From Pseudonocardia endophytica (GTDB taxonomy: Bacteria; Actinomycetota; Actinomycetes; Mycobacteriales; Pseudonocardiaceae): DNA of 64,000 nt. Positions 25,330-34,990 of this stretch are shown here, in pieces (the first letter of the stretch is position 1; each line of letters starts with the position of its first letter). Under the pieces are notes generated by a model. It did no database searches. It saw nothing but the letters and a program-made list of their open reading frames with translations, and had not been told where the DNA came from. Position numbers and translations under genes: made by a program. The stretch spans positions 2,108,001-2,172,000 of the forward strand of contig NZ_SMFZ01000001.1 of assembly GCF_004339565.1 (NCBI RefSeq), read 5' to 3'.

Positions 25330-26586
25330 ATGGCACCGAACGAACCGACCTGGGTGGGCGAGATCGATCGTCTCGCTCCGGCGGCCGACCTCCGGGTCGA
25401 TCCGTCCTTCTGCGCGGCACGACTTCTGGTCACCGTCGCGGGGACACCGCAGGGTCAGGTGACGGTGCCGGTGACCGACGGGTTCGTCGCCGCATCCGTG
25501 ATCGACGAGGCGTGCGCGGCGCTCGGCCCGGCCGACGCCGTCGCGGGCGCTCCGGTGTGCGACGACCCGGTCACCGTCGTGATCGCCACCCGGAACCGTC
25601 CGGAGAGTCTCGGCCGGTGCCTGCGCAGCGTGCTGGCGGGCGACCACCCGGCCATCCGCGTGGTCGTCGTGGACAACGACCCGGACGACGAGCGCACCGC
25701 CCGCGTGGTCGACGCGTTCGACGACCCGCGCGTCCGGTACGTGCGCGAGACCCGCCGTGGTGCCTCGGTGGGTCGTAACCGCGGGCTCGCCGAGGCCCGC
25801 ACGGACATCGTCGCGTTCACCGACGACGACACCGAGGTGGACCGCTCGTGGGCCGGCCGGATCGCGGGCGCGTTCGCCGCGGACCGGCACCTGGCGTGCC
25901 TGTCCGGCCCGGTGCTGGCCGCGCGGCTGGCCTCGCCGGAGGAGCGGGCCGCGGACATCGCGCTGGCGTGGAACAAGGGCTTCGCCGCCCGGACGTTCTC
26001 GCTGGCCGAGCCGCCAGCCGACTCCCCGATCTTCCCGTTCTCCCCCGGGCTGTTCGGCATCGGCGCGAACATGGCCGTGCACGCTCCGCGGGCGCGCGCC
26101 GCGGGCGGCTTCGACGAGGCGCTCGGCCCTGGCACGCCGACCCACGGCGGCGAGGACTGCGAGTTCTTCGTGCGGATGGTGCTGGCCGGTCACGCCGTCG
26201 GCTACGCCCCCGGCGCGTTCGTCTGGCACCACCACCGACCCGACCAGGCCGCCCTGCGCTCGCAGCTTCAGGGCTACGCCGTCGGTCTCGGCAGCTTCCT
26301 GGCCAAGGTCGCGCTCAGCCGCCACGGCCGGTCGGCCGCGCTGCGCAGGCTGCCCGCCGCCGTCGCCCGCCTGCGCTACATCTCCGAGCGGGAGGCGAGC
26401 GCGGGCGATGCCATCCCGACCGACGCGGACCGCACCCGCCACCGCGGGATGCTCGCCGGGGCACCGGCCTACCTGCGGTCGCGACGGGCCGTGCGCCGCG
26501 CGGGCGGCTCGGTGCCGGTTCTCGTGCCGGAGCACGAGGACGCGCCGACGCGGGCACTGGCCGTGCCCACGCCGACGCACTGCTGA
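25330..26586 (+). CDS. Glycosyltransferase family 2 protein
   Basis: From the ATG at 25330 (behind CAGGAGA) this is 418 residues; the frame is open to 25264. The GT-A core begins near residue 78: VTVVIATRNRPESLGRCLRS, the nucleotide-binding VVVDNDP, FTDDDTEVD (DXD metal motif) and GGEDCEFFVRMVLAG (acceptor-side acidic motif). The final 100 residues are basic and Ala/Arg-rich. It likely adds a sugar to a surface polysaccharide or lipid carrier. No transport or polymerase gene is adjacent. Confidence 0.85.
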   Translation: MAPNEPTWVGEIDRLAPAADLRVDPSFCAARLLVTVAGTPQGQVTVPVTDGFVAASVIDEACAALGPADAVAGAPVCDDPVTVVIATRNRPESLGRCLRSVLAGDHPAIRVVVVDNDPDDERTARVVDAFDDPRVRYVRETRRGASVGRNRGLAEARTDIVAFTDDDTEVDRSWAGRIAGAFAADRHLACLSGPVLAARLASPEERAADIALAWNKGFAARTFSLAEPPADSPIFPFSPGLFGIGANMAVHAPRARAAGGFDEALGPGTPTHGGEDCEFFVRMVLAGHAVGYAPGAFVWHHHRPDQAALRSQLQGYAVGLGSFLAKVALSRHGRSAALRRLPAAVARLRYISEREASAGDAIPTDADRTRHRGMLAGAPAYLRSRRAVRRAGGSVPVLVPEHEDAPTRALAVPTPTHC

Positions 26587-26590
26587 GCGC

Positions 26591-27052
26591 CTACCGCGGA
26601 TCGAGCAGCGCGACGTCCGTCGCGGCGGCGGCCAGCCGGTCGCGCGGGCCGTGCAGCAGCTTGCGCGTGACGACGTCCATGACACCCAGCGTGCAGTCGA
26701 CGTCCGCGGCCAGCACGTCGCCCGCCGGGTTGCCGTCGACGTCCACCGTCCGCACGATCCGGTGACGCATCGTGAACGCCCGCCCCTCGCCGAACGCCAG
26801 CTCCGAGTCGACCGTGAGCTGCTCACCGGCGAGCAGCTCGGAACGGAAGTTGGCGGTCGTGGCGAGCAGCACGATCGTCGCCCCGTGCCCGGAGAGCCGC
26901 GCCTGAGAGAGACCGGCGGCACGGAAGTGCTCCATCCGGGCGTGCTCCGCGTACTGGTGGTACACGGCGTGGTTGACGTGCCCGTTCACGTCGACCTCGT
27001 ACGACCGGACGTCGATCGTGAGCTGGAACTGGGCGGGCGGTTCTGCGCTCAT
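26591..27052 (-). CDS. Acyl-CoA thioesterase, hotdog fold (4HBT type)
   Basis: A 153-residue single hotdog domain. YEVDVNGHVNHAVYHQYAEHARMEHF carries the catalytic Asp/His arrangement of 4-hydroxybenzoyl-CoA-type thioesterases (D-x-x-G-H-V-N). It hydrolyses acyl-CoA thioesters, substrate unknown. It converges on the glycosyltransferase with a 4-bp gap. Confidence 0.85.
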   Translation of the reverse strand: MSAEPPAQFQLTIDVRSYEVDVNGHVNHAVYHQYAEHARMEHFRAAGLSQARLSGHGATIVLLATTANFRSELLAGEQLTVDSELAFGEGRAFTMRHRIVRTVDVDGNPAGDVLAADVDCTLGVMDVVTRKLLHGPRDRLAAAATDVALLDPR

Positions 27053-27290
27053 GACTCCGGATCATCACAGGTCGGTGACACTTCCCGCGGTCCGGCCACC
27101 CCGCCGTGCGACGTTGTTGTGCCCCGGCGGACCTGCTGCCTAGGGTTACCGTGGGTCCGGGCTACGCTGGAGCTCCAGCGGCGTGGACGTTCCGTCAAGC
27201 AGCGGCGGACGACGTACACGCAGCGTGACGAACGTCCGGAGCCGGAGCTCCGCCCCCGGCCCGGCGATCTGTCGAGGGAGCACGGTGCAC

Positions 27291-27683
27291 ATGAGCAGTG
27301 AGACGCCCACCGGTGTGGGGGACGGGTCGACCCCCGACGTCGGCGAGGTCGTCCGCTTCGAGGTGGTCGAGCACGACGGCGGCGCGGTCGTCGTCGGCGT
27401 GGTCGGCGAGATCGACACGATGACCGGGCCGGTGGTCGGCGAACAGCTGACCACCCGCCTCGCCGCGGCCGACCTGGTCGTGGTGGACCTGTCCCGGGTC
27501 ACGTTCCTGGGCTCCGCGGGACTGGCCGCGCTCGTCGCGGGCAAGGACGAGGCCGACCGCGCCGGCAAGCGGCTGCGCCTGGTGTGCGGGTCGCACACCG
27601 TGACGCGGGCGCTCGAGGCGACCGGCCTGATGAGCGTGTTCGACGTGGCGGACGGCGTCCCGGAGGCACTGACGACCGGCTGA
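27291..27683 (+). CDS. STAS domain anti-sigma factor antagonist
   Basis: A 130-residue protein from the ATG at 27291, behind GAGGGAG. The STAS domain includes VVGEIDTMTGPVV, VVVDLSRVTFLGSAGLAALV (Ser in LGSAGL is the expected phosphorylation site) and LRLVCGSHTVTRALEATGL. In partner switching, the unphosphorylated form binds an RsbW-type kinase and frees its sigma factor; a cognate kinase/sigma pair lies 12 kb away (39145-40322). It stands alone just before tRNA-Sec. Confidence 0.85.
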   Translation: MSSETPTGVGDGSTPDVGEVVRFEVVEHDGGAVVVGVVGEIDTMTGPVVGEQLTTRLAAADLVVVDLSRVTFLGSAGLAALVAGKDEADRAGKRLRLVCGSHTVTRALEATGLMSVFDVADGVPEALTTG

Positions 27684-27696
27684 GACCGCCCGCCAG

Positions 27697-27792
27697 GGAG
27701 GCGTCTGGGTGCCTGGTGGCCCCCGCGGTCTTCAAAACCGACGTGGCCGAGCATCTCGGCCAGGCGGGTTCGATTCCCGTCCGCCTCCGCCA
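27697..27792 (+). tRNA. selC: tRNA-Sec (anticodon TCA)
   Basis: A 96-nt tRNA with encoded CCA. GGAGGCG pairs with CGCCTCC, followed by discriminator G; an eighth acceptor pair would be a U/C mismatch. The anticodon loop CTTCAAA has TCA at 27732-27734, a long variable arm pairs GTGGCCGAG with CTCGGCC, and the T-arm is GCGGG-TTCGATT-CCCGT. TCA reads UGA, and the 8+5-like acceptor/T stack plus long variable arm are diagnostic of selenocysteine tRNA. selD, selA and selB follow within 5 kb. Confidence 0.95.
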
Positions 27793-27795
27793 ACG

Positions 27796-28926
27796 TCAGG
27801 CAGGCGCCTCCCAGACTCCGCTGTCCAGGAACCGGTCGATCGTGCGCCGGTAGGGCGCGAGGTCCATGCCATGGGAGGCGACCCAGCCGTCGTCGAAGTA
27901 GCTGTGGCGGTAGCGCTCGCCGCCGTCGCAGATCAGCGTCACGACGCTGCCGCGGCGGCCGTCGCGCAGCATCCCGGCGATCAGCTGCCAGACGCCCCAC
28001 AGGTTCGTCCCGGTCGACCCGCCCGCCCAGCGGCCGGTCAGGTCGTGCAGGTGCCGCACGGCCGCCACGCTCGCGGCGTCCGGGACCGGGACCATCACGT
28101 CGATCACGTCCGGCACGAAGCTGGGCTCCATCCGCGGTCGCCCGATGCCCTCGATGCGCGACGGCATGCCGGTCGCGTAGTCGTGCGCGCCGGACGCCCA
28201 GCCGGGGAAGTACGCCGAGTTCTCCGGGTCGACGACGGCCAGGCGGGTCGGCAGGCGGCGGTAGCGCAGGTAGCGACCGACCGTCGCCGACGTACCGCCG
28301 GTGCCCGCGCCGACCACGATCCACTCGGGCACCGGGTACGGCTCATCGCCCAGCTGGGCGAGGATCGACTCGGCGATGTTGTTGTTGCCCCGCCAGTCCG
28401 TGGCGCGCTCGGCGTAGGTGAACTGGTCCATGTAGTGCCCGCCGCACTCGCGCGCCAGGTTCTCGGCCTCGGCGTACACGTCCGGACCCCGCTCGACGAA
28501 GTGGCAGCGACCGCCCTCGCGCTCGATCAACGCGACCTTCTCCGGGCTCGTCGTCCGCGGCATCACGGCGACGAACGGCACGCCGATCAGCCGGGCGAAG
28601 TACGCCTCAGACACGGCCGTCGAGCCGGAGCTGGCCTCGACGACCGTCGTCGTCCGGGTGATCCACCCGCTGGCCAGCGCGTACAGGAACAGCGAGCGGG
28701 CCAGCCGATGCTTGAGGCTGCCGGTCGGGTGGACCGACTCGTCCTTGAGGTAGAGATGCACGCCCCACTCCGCGGGCAGGTCGACGACGTGCAGGTGCGT
28801 GTCCGCCGAGCGGTTCGCGTCGGCCTGTACGCGGCGCATCGCCTCGTCGGTCCAGGACCGGGTCCGGGCGCAGGAGCGGTCGACGACCTCACTCCGCGTC
28901 GATGGTTCGCTCGCACGCTCGCTCAC
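27796..28926 (-). CDS. PLP-dependent cysteine desulfhydrase/cysteine synthase homologue (Cds1-like)
   Basis: A 376-residue fold-type II PLP enzyme beginning at a GTG that overlaps the selD stop. [20 protein letters not shown] contains the PLP lysine, [19 protein letters not shown] the substrate loop, and [16 protein letters not shown] the phosphate-binding glycines. It resembles Mycobacterium tuberculosis Cds1 (Rv3684), which degrades cysteine to sulfide. Coupling to selD suggests it might release selenide or sulfide from (seleno)cysteine for SelD; this role is inference. Confidence 0.82.
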   Translation of the reverse strand: MSERASEPSTRSEVVDRSCARTRSWTDEAMRRVQADANRSADTHLHVVDLPAEWGVHLYLKDESVHPTGSLKHRLARSLFLYALASGWITRTTTVVEASSGSTAVSEAYFARLIGVPFVAVMPRTTSPEKVALIEREGGRCHFVERGPDVYAEAENLARECGGHYMDQFTYAERATDWRGNNNIAESILAQLGDEPYPVPEWIVVGAGTGGTSATVGRYLRYRRLPTRLAVVDPENSAYFPGWASGAHDYATGMPSRIEGIGRPRMEPSFVPDVIDVMVPVPDAASVAAVRHLHDLTGRWAGGSTGTNLWGVWQLIAGMLRDGRRGSVVTLICDGGERYRHSYFDDGWVASHGMDLAPYRRTIDRFLDSGVWEAPA

Positions 28927-29966
28927 CGCAGGTGCACCAGCCCGGTGCCCGCCTCCACCGTCCCGATCCGCGCCGCCGGGTGCCCCTGCGAGCGCAGCGC
29001 CGCGACGGCCGCGTCGGCGCGGTCCGGCTCGGCGCCGAACAGCAGCCCCCCGGAGGTCTGGGCGTCGGCGAGCAGCAGCACGTCGGTCTCGTCGAACGCG
29101 CCGGGCCGGACCCGGTCGGCGACCCACTCGCGGTTGCGCCGGGTCCCGCCGGGCACGACGCCGTCGGCCACCAGGTCACGCACCCCGTCCAGCACCGGCA
29201 CGTCCGCGACGTCGACGTGCGCGTCCACACCGGACGCCGCCGTCATCTTGACGAGATGTCCGAGCAGCCCGTAGCCGGTGACGTCGGTGCAGCCGGTGGC
29301 GCCCGCGTCCACGGCCGCGCGGGACGCGTCCGCGTTCGGCGTGGTCATCACGGTCACCGCCGCCTCGACCCGCTCCGGCGCCGCGTGCCCCTTCTTGATC
29401 GCCGTGCTGAGCACCCCGACACCGAGCGGCTTGGTCAGCACGAGCGCGTCGCCGGGACGCAGGCCGGCGTTCGTGAGCACCCGGTCCGGATGCACCTCGC
29501 CGACGACGGCCAGCCCGTACTTCGGCTCCGGGTCGTCCACCGTGTGGCCGCCGACGACGGCGAACCCGCACTTCGCGCCGACGTCCGCGCCACCGGCCAG
29601 CACCTCGGCGAGCGTCTCCGGCCCCAGCGCGTCGGACGGCCAGCAGACCAGGTTCAGCGCGAACAGCGGCGTGCCGCCCATCGCGTAGACGTCCGAGACG
29701 GCGTTCGTCGCGGCGATCGCGCCCCACGTGCGCGCGTCGTCGACGATCGGGGTGAAGAAGTCCGTGGTCGCGACGAGCGCGCGGTCCGGAGCGATCCGCC
29801 AGACGGCCGCGTCGTCGCCGGTGTCCGTGCCGACCAGCAGGTCCGGGTGCGACGGCGGCGTCAGCCTGCCGAGCACGTCGGTCAGCGCGCCCGGCCCCAG
29901 CTTGCACCCGCACCCCGCGCCGTGGCTGAACTCCGTCAGACGACGGCCGATTCCGTTGTCGCTCAT
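28923..29966 (-). CDS. selD: Selenide, water dikinase
   Basis: A 347-residue ATP-dependent enzyme making selenophosphate from selenide. The N-terminal [12 protein letters not shown] holds the catalytic residue as Cys19, so this SelD is not itself a selenoprotein. [13 protein letters not shown] and [15 protein letters not shown] are the ATP/Mg binding motifs, and [19 protein letters not shown] is typical. A GGGAGGGTG ribosome site precedes the ATG. It is first in an operon with the Cds1-like gene and divergent from the coiled-coil gene and selAB. Confidence 0.95.
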   Translation of the reverse strand: MSDNGIGRRLTEFSHGAGCGCKLGPGALTDVLGRLTPPSHPDLLVGTDTGDDAAVWRIAPDRALVATTDFFTPIVDDARTWGAIAATNAVSDVYAMGGTPLFALNLVCWPSDALGPETLAEVLAGGADVGAKCGFAVVGGHTVDDPEPKYGLAVVGEVHPDRVLTNAGLRPGDALVLTKPLGVGVLSTAIKKGHAAPERVEAAVTVMTTPNADASRAAVDAGATGCTDVTGYGLLGHLVKMTAASGVDAHVDVADVPVLDGVRDLVADGVVPGGTRRNREWVADRVRPGAFDETDVLLLADAQTSGGLLFGAEPDRADAAVAALRSQGHPAARIGTVEAGTGLVHLR

Positions 29967-30172
29967 CGACACCCTCCCGCGATCCCGGAAACCGCCTGCG
30001 CTGCGCCGGGCGGTCACCACGCTACCCATCGCGGTCCGTCGGCGACCGTGAGCCGCCGGACGCGACGGCCGGGCCGTCCGGCGACGTAGGCTGGGCGCCA
30101 CCCGATCGGGGGACGCAGACTTCGGGCGGGCTTCGCCGAGGGAGAATTCGTGACGTCGAGAGGACAGGCGTG

Positions 30173-31177
30173 ATGGCCGGGGACCGGGACGACCAGCCGG
30201 GCTTCGAGGTCACGCGCCGCGGGTACCGGACGACCCAGGTGGACGCCTGGGTCGACCGGGTCCGTGAGGTGATCGAGGCGCTGGAGGCGGAGCGGGACGA
30301 GGCGCGGCACACGGCCGCCTCGCTCCAGTCCTCGCTGGACGAGGTGCGGAGCCGGGACGCGGCGCCGGACACGTTCGGTGTGCGCGCCGAGCGGATCCTG
30401 CGGATGGCCGAACACGACGCGCACCTGCGCCGGGAGCGCGCCGAGGTCGAGGCGGCCGACATCCGGGAGCTCGCGCACCAGGAGGCGGAGCGCACGATCG
30501 CCCAGGCCCGTGCCGAGGCGGCGCGGGTGCGGGCCGACGCGGACCGGGTGCGCGACGACGCGGAACGCGCGTTCTCCCGGGTGCGGGCCGAGGTGGCGGA
30601 CGCCAGACGGGACGCCGAGCAGCGGGCCGACACGGCCGCGTCGATGCACGAGCACGTGCAGGGCCTGCGGGGCGCCGTGCGCGGTGAGATCGCGCGCCTG
30701 CACGCGGCGCTCGGCGCCGAGCTGCGGGCGCTCGACGCGCCCGTTCCGCAGGAGCAGGCACCGCGGGCGCACGAGCCAGTGCCGCGGCTGCCGGAGCCCC
30801 GGCCGGTACCGGTGACCGCCTCGATCGTCGCGACCGGGCCGGTGCCGGTGCACGTTCCGGCGGCCGGGCCGGAGAACCCCGCGACCGGGCCGGGGACCGG
30901 TGCGGACACCGATCACGGCACCATCGCCGACGCCGCCGACGCCGCCGACGTCGCGGACGCTGCCGACGTCGTCGCGGAGACGGAGCCGGTCGCGGAGACC
31001 CCGGCCTCCACGGCGTCCACGGACGAGGTCGCGGAGCACGCCGTGGCCGAGACCACCGCCGAGACGGCTGCGACGCCCGTCGTGGTCTCGCTCCCGGCGC
31101 AGCGCGACCGGCCGGCGACCGAGGACGCCACCCCCGCGGGCGGCACCCCGGCCGCCGCCACCGCCGACCGCACCTGA
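30173..31177 (+). CDS. DivIVA-like coiled-coil protein with Ala/Pro-rich C-terminus
   Basis: A 334-residue protein. The start resembles DivIVA/Wag31 domains (FEVTRRGYRTTQVDAWVDRV, about 10-29). A long heptad-rich coiled coil (about 30-190: EAERDEARHTAAS, RMAEHDAHLRRERAEVEAAD) follows, then a Pro/Ala/Glu-rich, probably disordered tail of about 140 residues. Such proteins scaffold polar growth or septation. Its position between selD and selA is odd, since it has no known role in selenium metabolism. A GTG three bases earlier is an alternative start. Confidence 0.7.
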   Translation: MAGDRDDQPGFEVTRRGYRTTQVDAWVDRVREVIEALEAERDEARHTAASLQSSLDEVRSRDAAPDTFGVRAERILRMAEHDAHLRRERAEVEAADIRELAHQEAERTIAQARAEAARVRADADRVRDDAERAFSRVRAEVADARRDAEQRADTAASMHEHVQGLRGAVRGEIARLHAALGAELRALDAPVPQEQAPRAHEPVPRLPEPRPVPVTASIVATGPVPVHVPAAGPENPATGPGTGADTDHGTIADAADAADVADAADVVAETEPVAETPASTASTDEVAEHAVAETTAETAATPVVVSLPAQRDRPATEDATPAGGTPAAATADRT

Positions 31178-31220
31178 CTCCGGCCGGTCGGCGCCCGGCG
31201 CGGCGTCTACCGTGCGGGAC

Positions 31221-32540
31221 ATGACCGGCACGGACGTCCCCGCCGACCCGCGCCGGCGCGTGCCGCGGACCGACCACGTGCTGGCCCGCCCGGACGTCTC
31301 GGCCGCCGTCGAGCGGATCGGACGGGACCGGGTGAAGCGGGCCGTGCACGGCGCGCAGGAGCGGGCCCGTCGCGGCGAGATCGTCCCCGAGGACGTGCCA
31401 GCCGCCGCGCTCGCGGCGCTGTCCGGCGGGTCGGCGACGATCACGCCGGTGCTCAACGCGAGCGGCGTGCTGCTGCACACGAACCTCGGCCGGGCGCCAC
31501 TGTCCACATCGGCCAGAGACGCCGTGGCGCGCGCGTCCGGGACCTGCGACGTCGAGCTGGACATGGCCACCGGCACCCGCGGCCGTCGGGGCGCGGCGGC
31601 GGTGGACGCGCTGCTGGAGGCCGTGCCGAACGCCGCGGCGGCGCACGTGGTGAACAACAACGCGGCGGCCGTCGCGCTCGTCGCGACCGCGCTCGCCTCC
31701 GGCGGGCGGGAGATCGTCGTGTCGGCCGGGGAGCTCGTCGAGATCGGCGACGGGTTCCGGCTGCCGGATCTGCTGCAGTCCACCGGCGCGCGGCTGCGCC
31801 CGGTCGGGACGACGAACCGGACGCACCTGCGCGACTACACCGACGCGATCGGACCGGACACGGCCTTCGTGCTCAAGGTGCACCCGTCGAACTTCGTGGT
31901 CAGCGGGTTCACCTCCGAGGTGGATGTCGCGGACCTGGCCGGGATCGGCGTCCCGGTCGTCGCCGACATCGGGTCCGGGCTGCTCGCCCCGCACCCGCTG
32001 CTGCCGGACGAGCCGGACGTCGCGAGCACGCTGGCCGCGGGAGCGGACCTCGTGACCGCGTCCGGGGACAAGCTGCTCGGCGGCCCGCAGGCCGGCCTGC
32101 TGTTCGGCGGCGCCGAGCTCGTCACCCGGCTGCGCAGGCATCCGCTGGCCCGCGCGCTGCGGGTGGACAAGCTGACGCTGGCCGCGCTGGAGGCGACCCT
32201 CGTCGGTCCCCCGACCCCGGTCCGCGCCGCGCTGGACACCGACCCGGCGGAGCTGGTGGCCAGGGCGGAACGGCTGGCCGCCCGGCTGGCCGACGACGGG
32301 GTGGACGCGCGCGCGGTGCCCACGGTCGCGACCGTCGGCGGCGGCGGGGCACCCGGCGTCGAGCTGGACAGTGCTGCCGTGTCGCTGCCGGAGCCGTTCG
32401 CCGCGGCGCTGCGGGGCGCCGACCCCGCCGTGCTGGGCCGGCTCGCCGGCGGGCGCTGCCTGCTGGACCTGCGCGCCCTGCCGCCGGAGGCCGACGACGA
32501 GCTGGCGGCCGCCGTGCACGCCGTCGCACCGGAGATCTGA
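31221..32540 (+). CDS. selA: L-seryl-tRNA(Sec) selenium transferase
   Basis: A 439-residue PLP enzyme that converts Ser-tRNA(Sec) to Sec-tRNA(Sec) with selenophosphate. ITPVLNASGVLLHTNLGRAP, HVVNNNAAAVALV and SGDKLLGGPQAGLLFGG (PLP lysine near residue 280) are hallmark motifs. The N-terminal tRNA-binding segment is present (VPRTDHVLARPDV). It ends 2 bp before the selB start, so selAB form an operon. Confidence 0.95.
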   Translation: MTGTDVPADPRRRVPRTDHVLARPDVSAAVERIGRDRVKRAVHGAQERARRGEIVPEDVPAAALAALSGGSATITPVLNASGVLLHTNLGRAPLSTSARDAVARASGTCDVELDMATGTRGRRGAAAVDALLEAVPNAAAAHVVNNNAAAVALVATALASGGREIVVSAGELVEIGDGFRLPDLLQSTGARLRPVGTTNRTHLRDYTDAIGPDTAFVLKVHPSNFVVSGFTSEVDVADLAGIGVPVVADIGSGLLAPHPLLPDEPDVASTLAAGADLVTASGDKLLGGPQAGLLFGGAELVTRLRRHPLARALRVDKLTLAALEATLVGPPTPVRAALDTDPAELVARAERLAARLADDGVDARAVPTVATVGGGGAPGVELDSAAVSLPEPFAAALRGADPAVLGRLAGGRCLLDLRALPPEADDELAAAVHAVAPEI

Positions 32541-32542
32541 GC

Positions 32543-34375
32543 GTGCACGTCGTCTGCACGGCGGGGCACGTCGACCACGGCAAGTCGACCCTCGTGCGCA
32601 CCCTGACCGGGATGGAGCCGGACCGCTTCGCGGAGGAGCGGCGCCGCGGCATGACGATCGACCTCGGCTTCGCCTGGACCACTCTTCCCGGTGGGGACAC
32701 GGTCGCGTTCGTCGACGTGCCGGGCCACGAGCGGTTCGTGTCCACCATGCTCGCCGGTGCCGGGCCGGTGCCCGCGGCGCTGTTCGTCGTCGCCGCCGAC
32801 GAGGGCTGGATGCCGCAGTCCGCCGAGCACGCGGACGCGCTGGAGGCGATCGGCGTCTCGCGGGGACTGCTCGTCGTGACCCGGTCCGACCTGCTGGACC
32901 CGGAGCTGGCGGGAGAGGACGCCCGCGCCGAGCTCGCCGCCCGCGGATGGGACTGGCCCGCCGTCGCCGTGTCGGCCACCACCGGCTCCGGGATCGACGC
33001 GCTGCGGTCCGCGCTGGAGGAGCTCGTCGGCGGGCTGCCGGCCCCGGACGCCGGTGCCGACGTCCGGTTCTGGGTGGACCGCGCGTTCACCGTCCGCGGC
33101 TCCGGCACGGTCGTCACCGGCACGCTGCCCGCCGGCACCCTGCGGACCGGCGACGAGCTGGAGCTGGACACCGGCGACGGGCCGCTCACCGTCGGAGTGC
33201 GCGCGCTGCAAGCCCTCGGGGAGCCGGTCGACGAGGCACACCCGGTGGCGCGGGTCGCGGTGAACCTGCGCGGGGTGCCGCGCGACCGCGTCCGGCGCGG
33301 CGACGTGCTGCTGTCCGGACGGTGGCTGCGGGCCGGCGAGATCGACGTCCGGCTCGGTGGCCTGCGTGGCGAGCCTGCCGCGACCGACCTGCCGACCGAG
33401 CTGACCCTGCACGCCGGTTCGGTCGCCGTCCCGGTCCGGGTCCGCCCGCTGGGGCCCGACGACGGCGGCCTGGTGCGGCTGCGGCTCGCCCGGCCGCTCC
33501 CGCTGCGGATCGGTGACCGCGCCGTGCTGCGCGATCCCGGCGGGCGCCGGGTGCTCGCCGGGGTGACCGTGCTGGACGTCGCCCCACCGGCGCTGCGCCG
33601 CCGGGGAGCCGCCGCCCGCCGGGCCGACGATCTGGCGGACGCCACCGGGACACCGGACGCGACGGCCGAGCTGACCCGCCGCGGCGCGGTACGGGCGGAC
33701 GACCTGCGCGCGATGGGCATCCCGCAGCCCGACGTGGACGGGCTGGCCGCACGCGTGCCCGGAGGAGCGGGGTGGCTGCTCGACCCGGACCGTGCCGGGG
33801 CGGCGGCACGCGACCTGGCCGCCGCCGTCGCCGCCCACGACCGCACCGACCCGCTCGACCCCGGACTCCCGCTCGCGGCGGCCCGGCGCGCGGCAGGGCT
33901 CCCGGACAGCGCGCTCGTCCCGGTCGTGCTCGCCGCGTCCCGCGACGCCGGTCCGCGGGATCTCGTCGTCGACGGGGGGCGGGTGCGGTCCGCGACGGGC
34001 GGTGGGCTGCCGGACGCGGTGCGCGCGGCCATGGACGCGCTGCACGCCGAGCTCACCGACACCCCGTTCGCGGCGCCGGACGCGGACCGGCTCGCCGCGC
34101 TCGGGCTCGGGCCCCGCGAGCTGGCGTCCCTGGAACGTGCGGGCGAGCTGCTCCGGATCACGCCGGGGACGAGCCCCGAGGTGGTGCTGCTCCCGGACGC
34201 CGAGGACCGTGCCGTCGCGCTGCTCGCTGAGCTCGACGAGGAGTTCACGCTCAGTGCGGCGCGACAGGCACTCGCGACCACCCGCCGGGTCGCCGTCCCG
34301 CTGCTGGAACGGCTGGCCCGCAACGGACGTACGGTGCGCACGGCGTCCGGTGGACATCGGTTGCGCGGGGTGTAG
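32543..34375 (+). CDS. selB: Selenocysteine-specific elongation factor
   Basis: A 610-residue protein starting at GTG. The GTPase G1 is AGHVDHGKSTLVRTLTG, the G2/switch region ERRRGMTIDLGFAW, and G3 DVPGHERF; EF-Tu-like domains II and III follow (DRAFTVRGSGTVVTGTLPAG). The last 250 residues form the winged-helix SECIS-binding region. It delivers Sec-tRNA(Sec) to UGA codons next to a SECIS hairpin. No gene with an in-frame Sec UGA was recognised in this window, so its clients lie elsewhere. Confidence 0.95.
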   Translation: MHVVCTAGHVDHGKSTLVRTLTGMEPDRFAEERRRGMTIDLGFAWTTLPGGDTVAFVDVPGHERFVSTMLAGAGPVPAALFVVAADEGWMPQSAEHADALEAIGVSRGLLVVTRSDLLDPELAGEDARAELAARGWDWPAVAVSATTGSGIDALRSALEELVGGLPAPDAGADVRFWVDRAFTVRGSGTVVTGTLPAGTLRTGDELELDTGDGPLTVGVRALQALGEPVDEAHPVARVAVNLRGVPRDRVRRGDVLLSGRWLRAGEIDVRLGGLRGEPAATDLPTELTLHAGSVAVPVRVRPLGPDDGGLVRLRLARPLPLRIGDRAVLRDPGGRRVLAGVTVLDVAPPALRRRGAAARRADDLADATGTPDATAELTRRGAVRADDLRAMGIPQPDVDGLAARVPGGAGWLLDPDRAGAAARDLAAAVAAHDRTDPLDPGLPLAAARRAAGLPDSALVPVVLAASRDAGPRDLVVDGGRVRSATGGGLPDAVRAAMDALHAELTDTPFAAPDADRLAALGLGPRELASLERAGELLRITPGTSPEVVLLPDAEDRAVALLAELDEEFTLSAARQALATTRRVAVPLLERLARNGRTVRTASGGHRLRGV

Positions 34376-34429
34376 AGCGGGCGGTGCCCCGAGTGGCGGC
34401 CGTGCGGGAGCCGTCCTACCGTCGGCGCA

Positions 34430-34834
34430 ATGACCGACTCCTCCGTATCCGGCTCCGGCGACGCCCGCGGTGGGACGTCGCTGCGCCAGGAGACGGATGA
34501 CGGGCTCGACCTCACGCTGGACCAGCCCACCGAGGGCACGCTCGTCGTCGCCGTGACCGGCGAGCTGGACATGCTCACCGCCCCGGACCTGCGGCAGGCC
34601 GTCGTCGATCGGATGTCCTCGTCGTCGACGATCGTGCTCGCCCTGGACGGTGTCGTGTTCCTGGGCACCAGCGGGCTGGCCGTGCTGATCGAGCTGCGTG
34701 AGCACGCCCAGCGGGCGGGGACGACGCTCCGGCTCGCCTGCACCGAGCGCCGGGTGCTCCGGCCGCTGAGCATCGCCGGCCTGCACCATCTGTTCGAGAT
34801 CCGCGACTCGGTCCAGGCCGCCCTCGAAGAGTGA
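34430..34834 (+). CDS. STAS domain anti-sigma factor antagonist
   Basis: A 134-residue protein with a Ser/Gly-rich N-terminus (about 1-30) and a STAS domain: VVAVTGELDMLTAPDLRQAV, then LDGVVFLGTSGLAVLIEL (Ser in GTSGL). The C-terminal LRLACTERRVLRPLSIAGL is very like the antagonist at 38657. Its stop overlaps a CRP-like box, and a WhiB gene follows. A likely partner is the RsbW-type kinase at 39145. Confidence 0.88.
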   Translation: MTDSSVSGSGDARGGTSLRQETDDGLDLTLDQPTEGTLVVAVTGELDMLTAPDLRQAVVDRMSSSSTIVLALDGVVFLGTSGLAVLIELREHAQRAGTTLRLACTERRVLRPLSIAGLHHLFEIRDSVQAALEE

Positions 34835-34844
34835 TTTACGTCAC
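34831..34844. promoter_or_regulatory. CRP-like box GTGA-N6-TCAC
   Basis: GTGATTTACGTCAC is a perfect palindrome at the GTGA/TCAC core. It overlaps the STAS stop codon and lies 229 bp before the WhiB start. It matches the core of the actinobacterial CRP/GlxR site; the outer T/A pair is missing (A before, C after). Confidence 0.45.
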
Positions 34845-34990
34845 CTCTGTTAACACTGGACAGTGACCGCTGTGACTGTCCGCCGAGCGAGCCACCGCGT
34901 CTGACCTGCGCCGACTGTTGCACACACAACGGCGACAGGTCTCCGACGACGACGTGTCCCGTCCCCTCCCGTCGTGTCCCGGCATGCCGA

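Noticed and set aside
27697..27792. tRNA-Sec as an integration attachment site
   Set aside because: No integrase, excisionase or duplicated tRNA end is seen nearby; the flanking genes are selenium genes and a STAS gene.
28923..29966. SelD as a selenoprotein
   Set aside because: The catalytic position is a Cys codon (Cys19), not an in-frame TGA.
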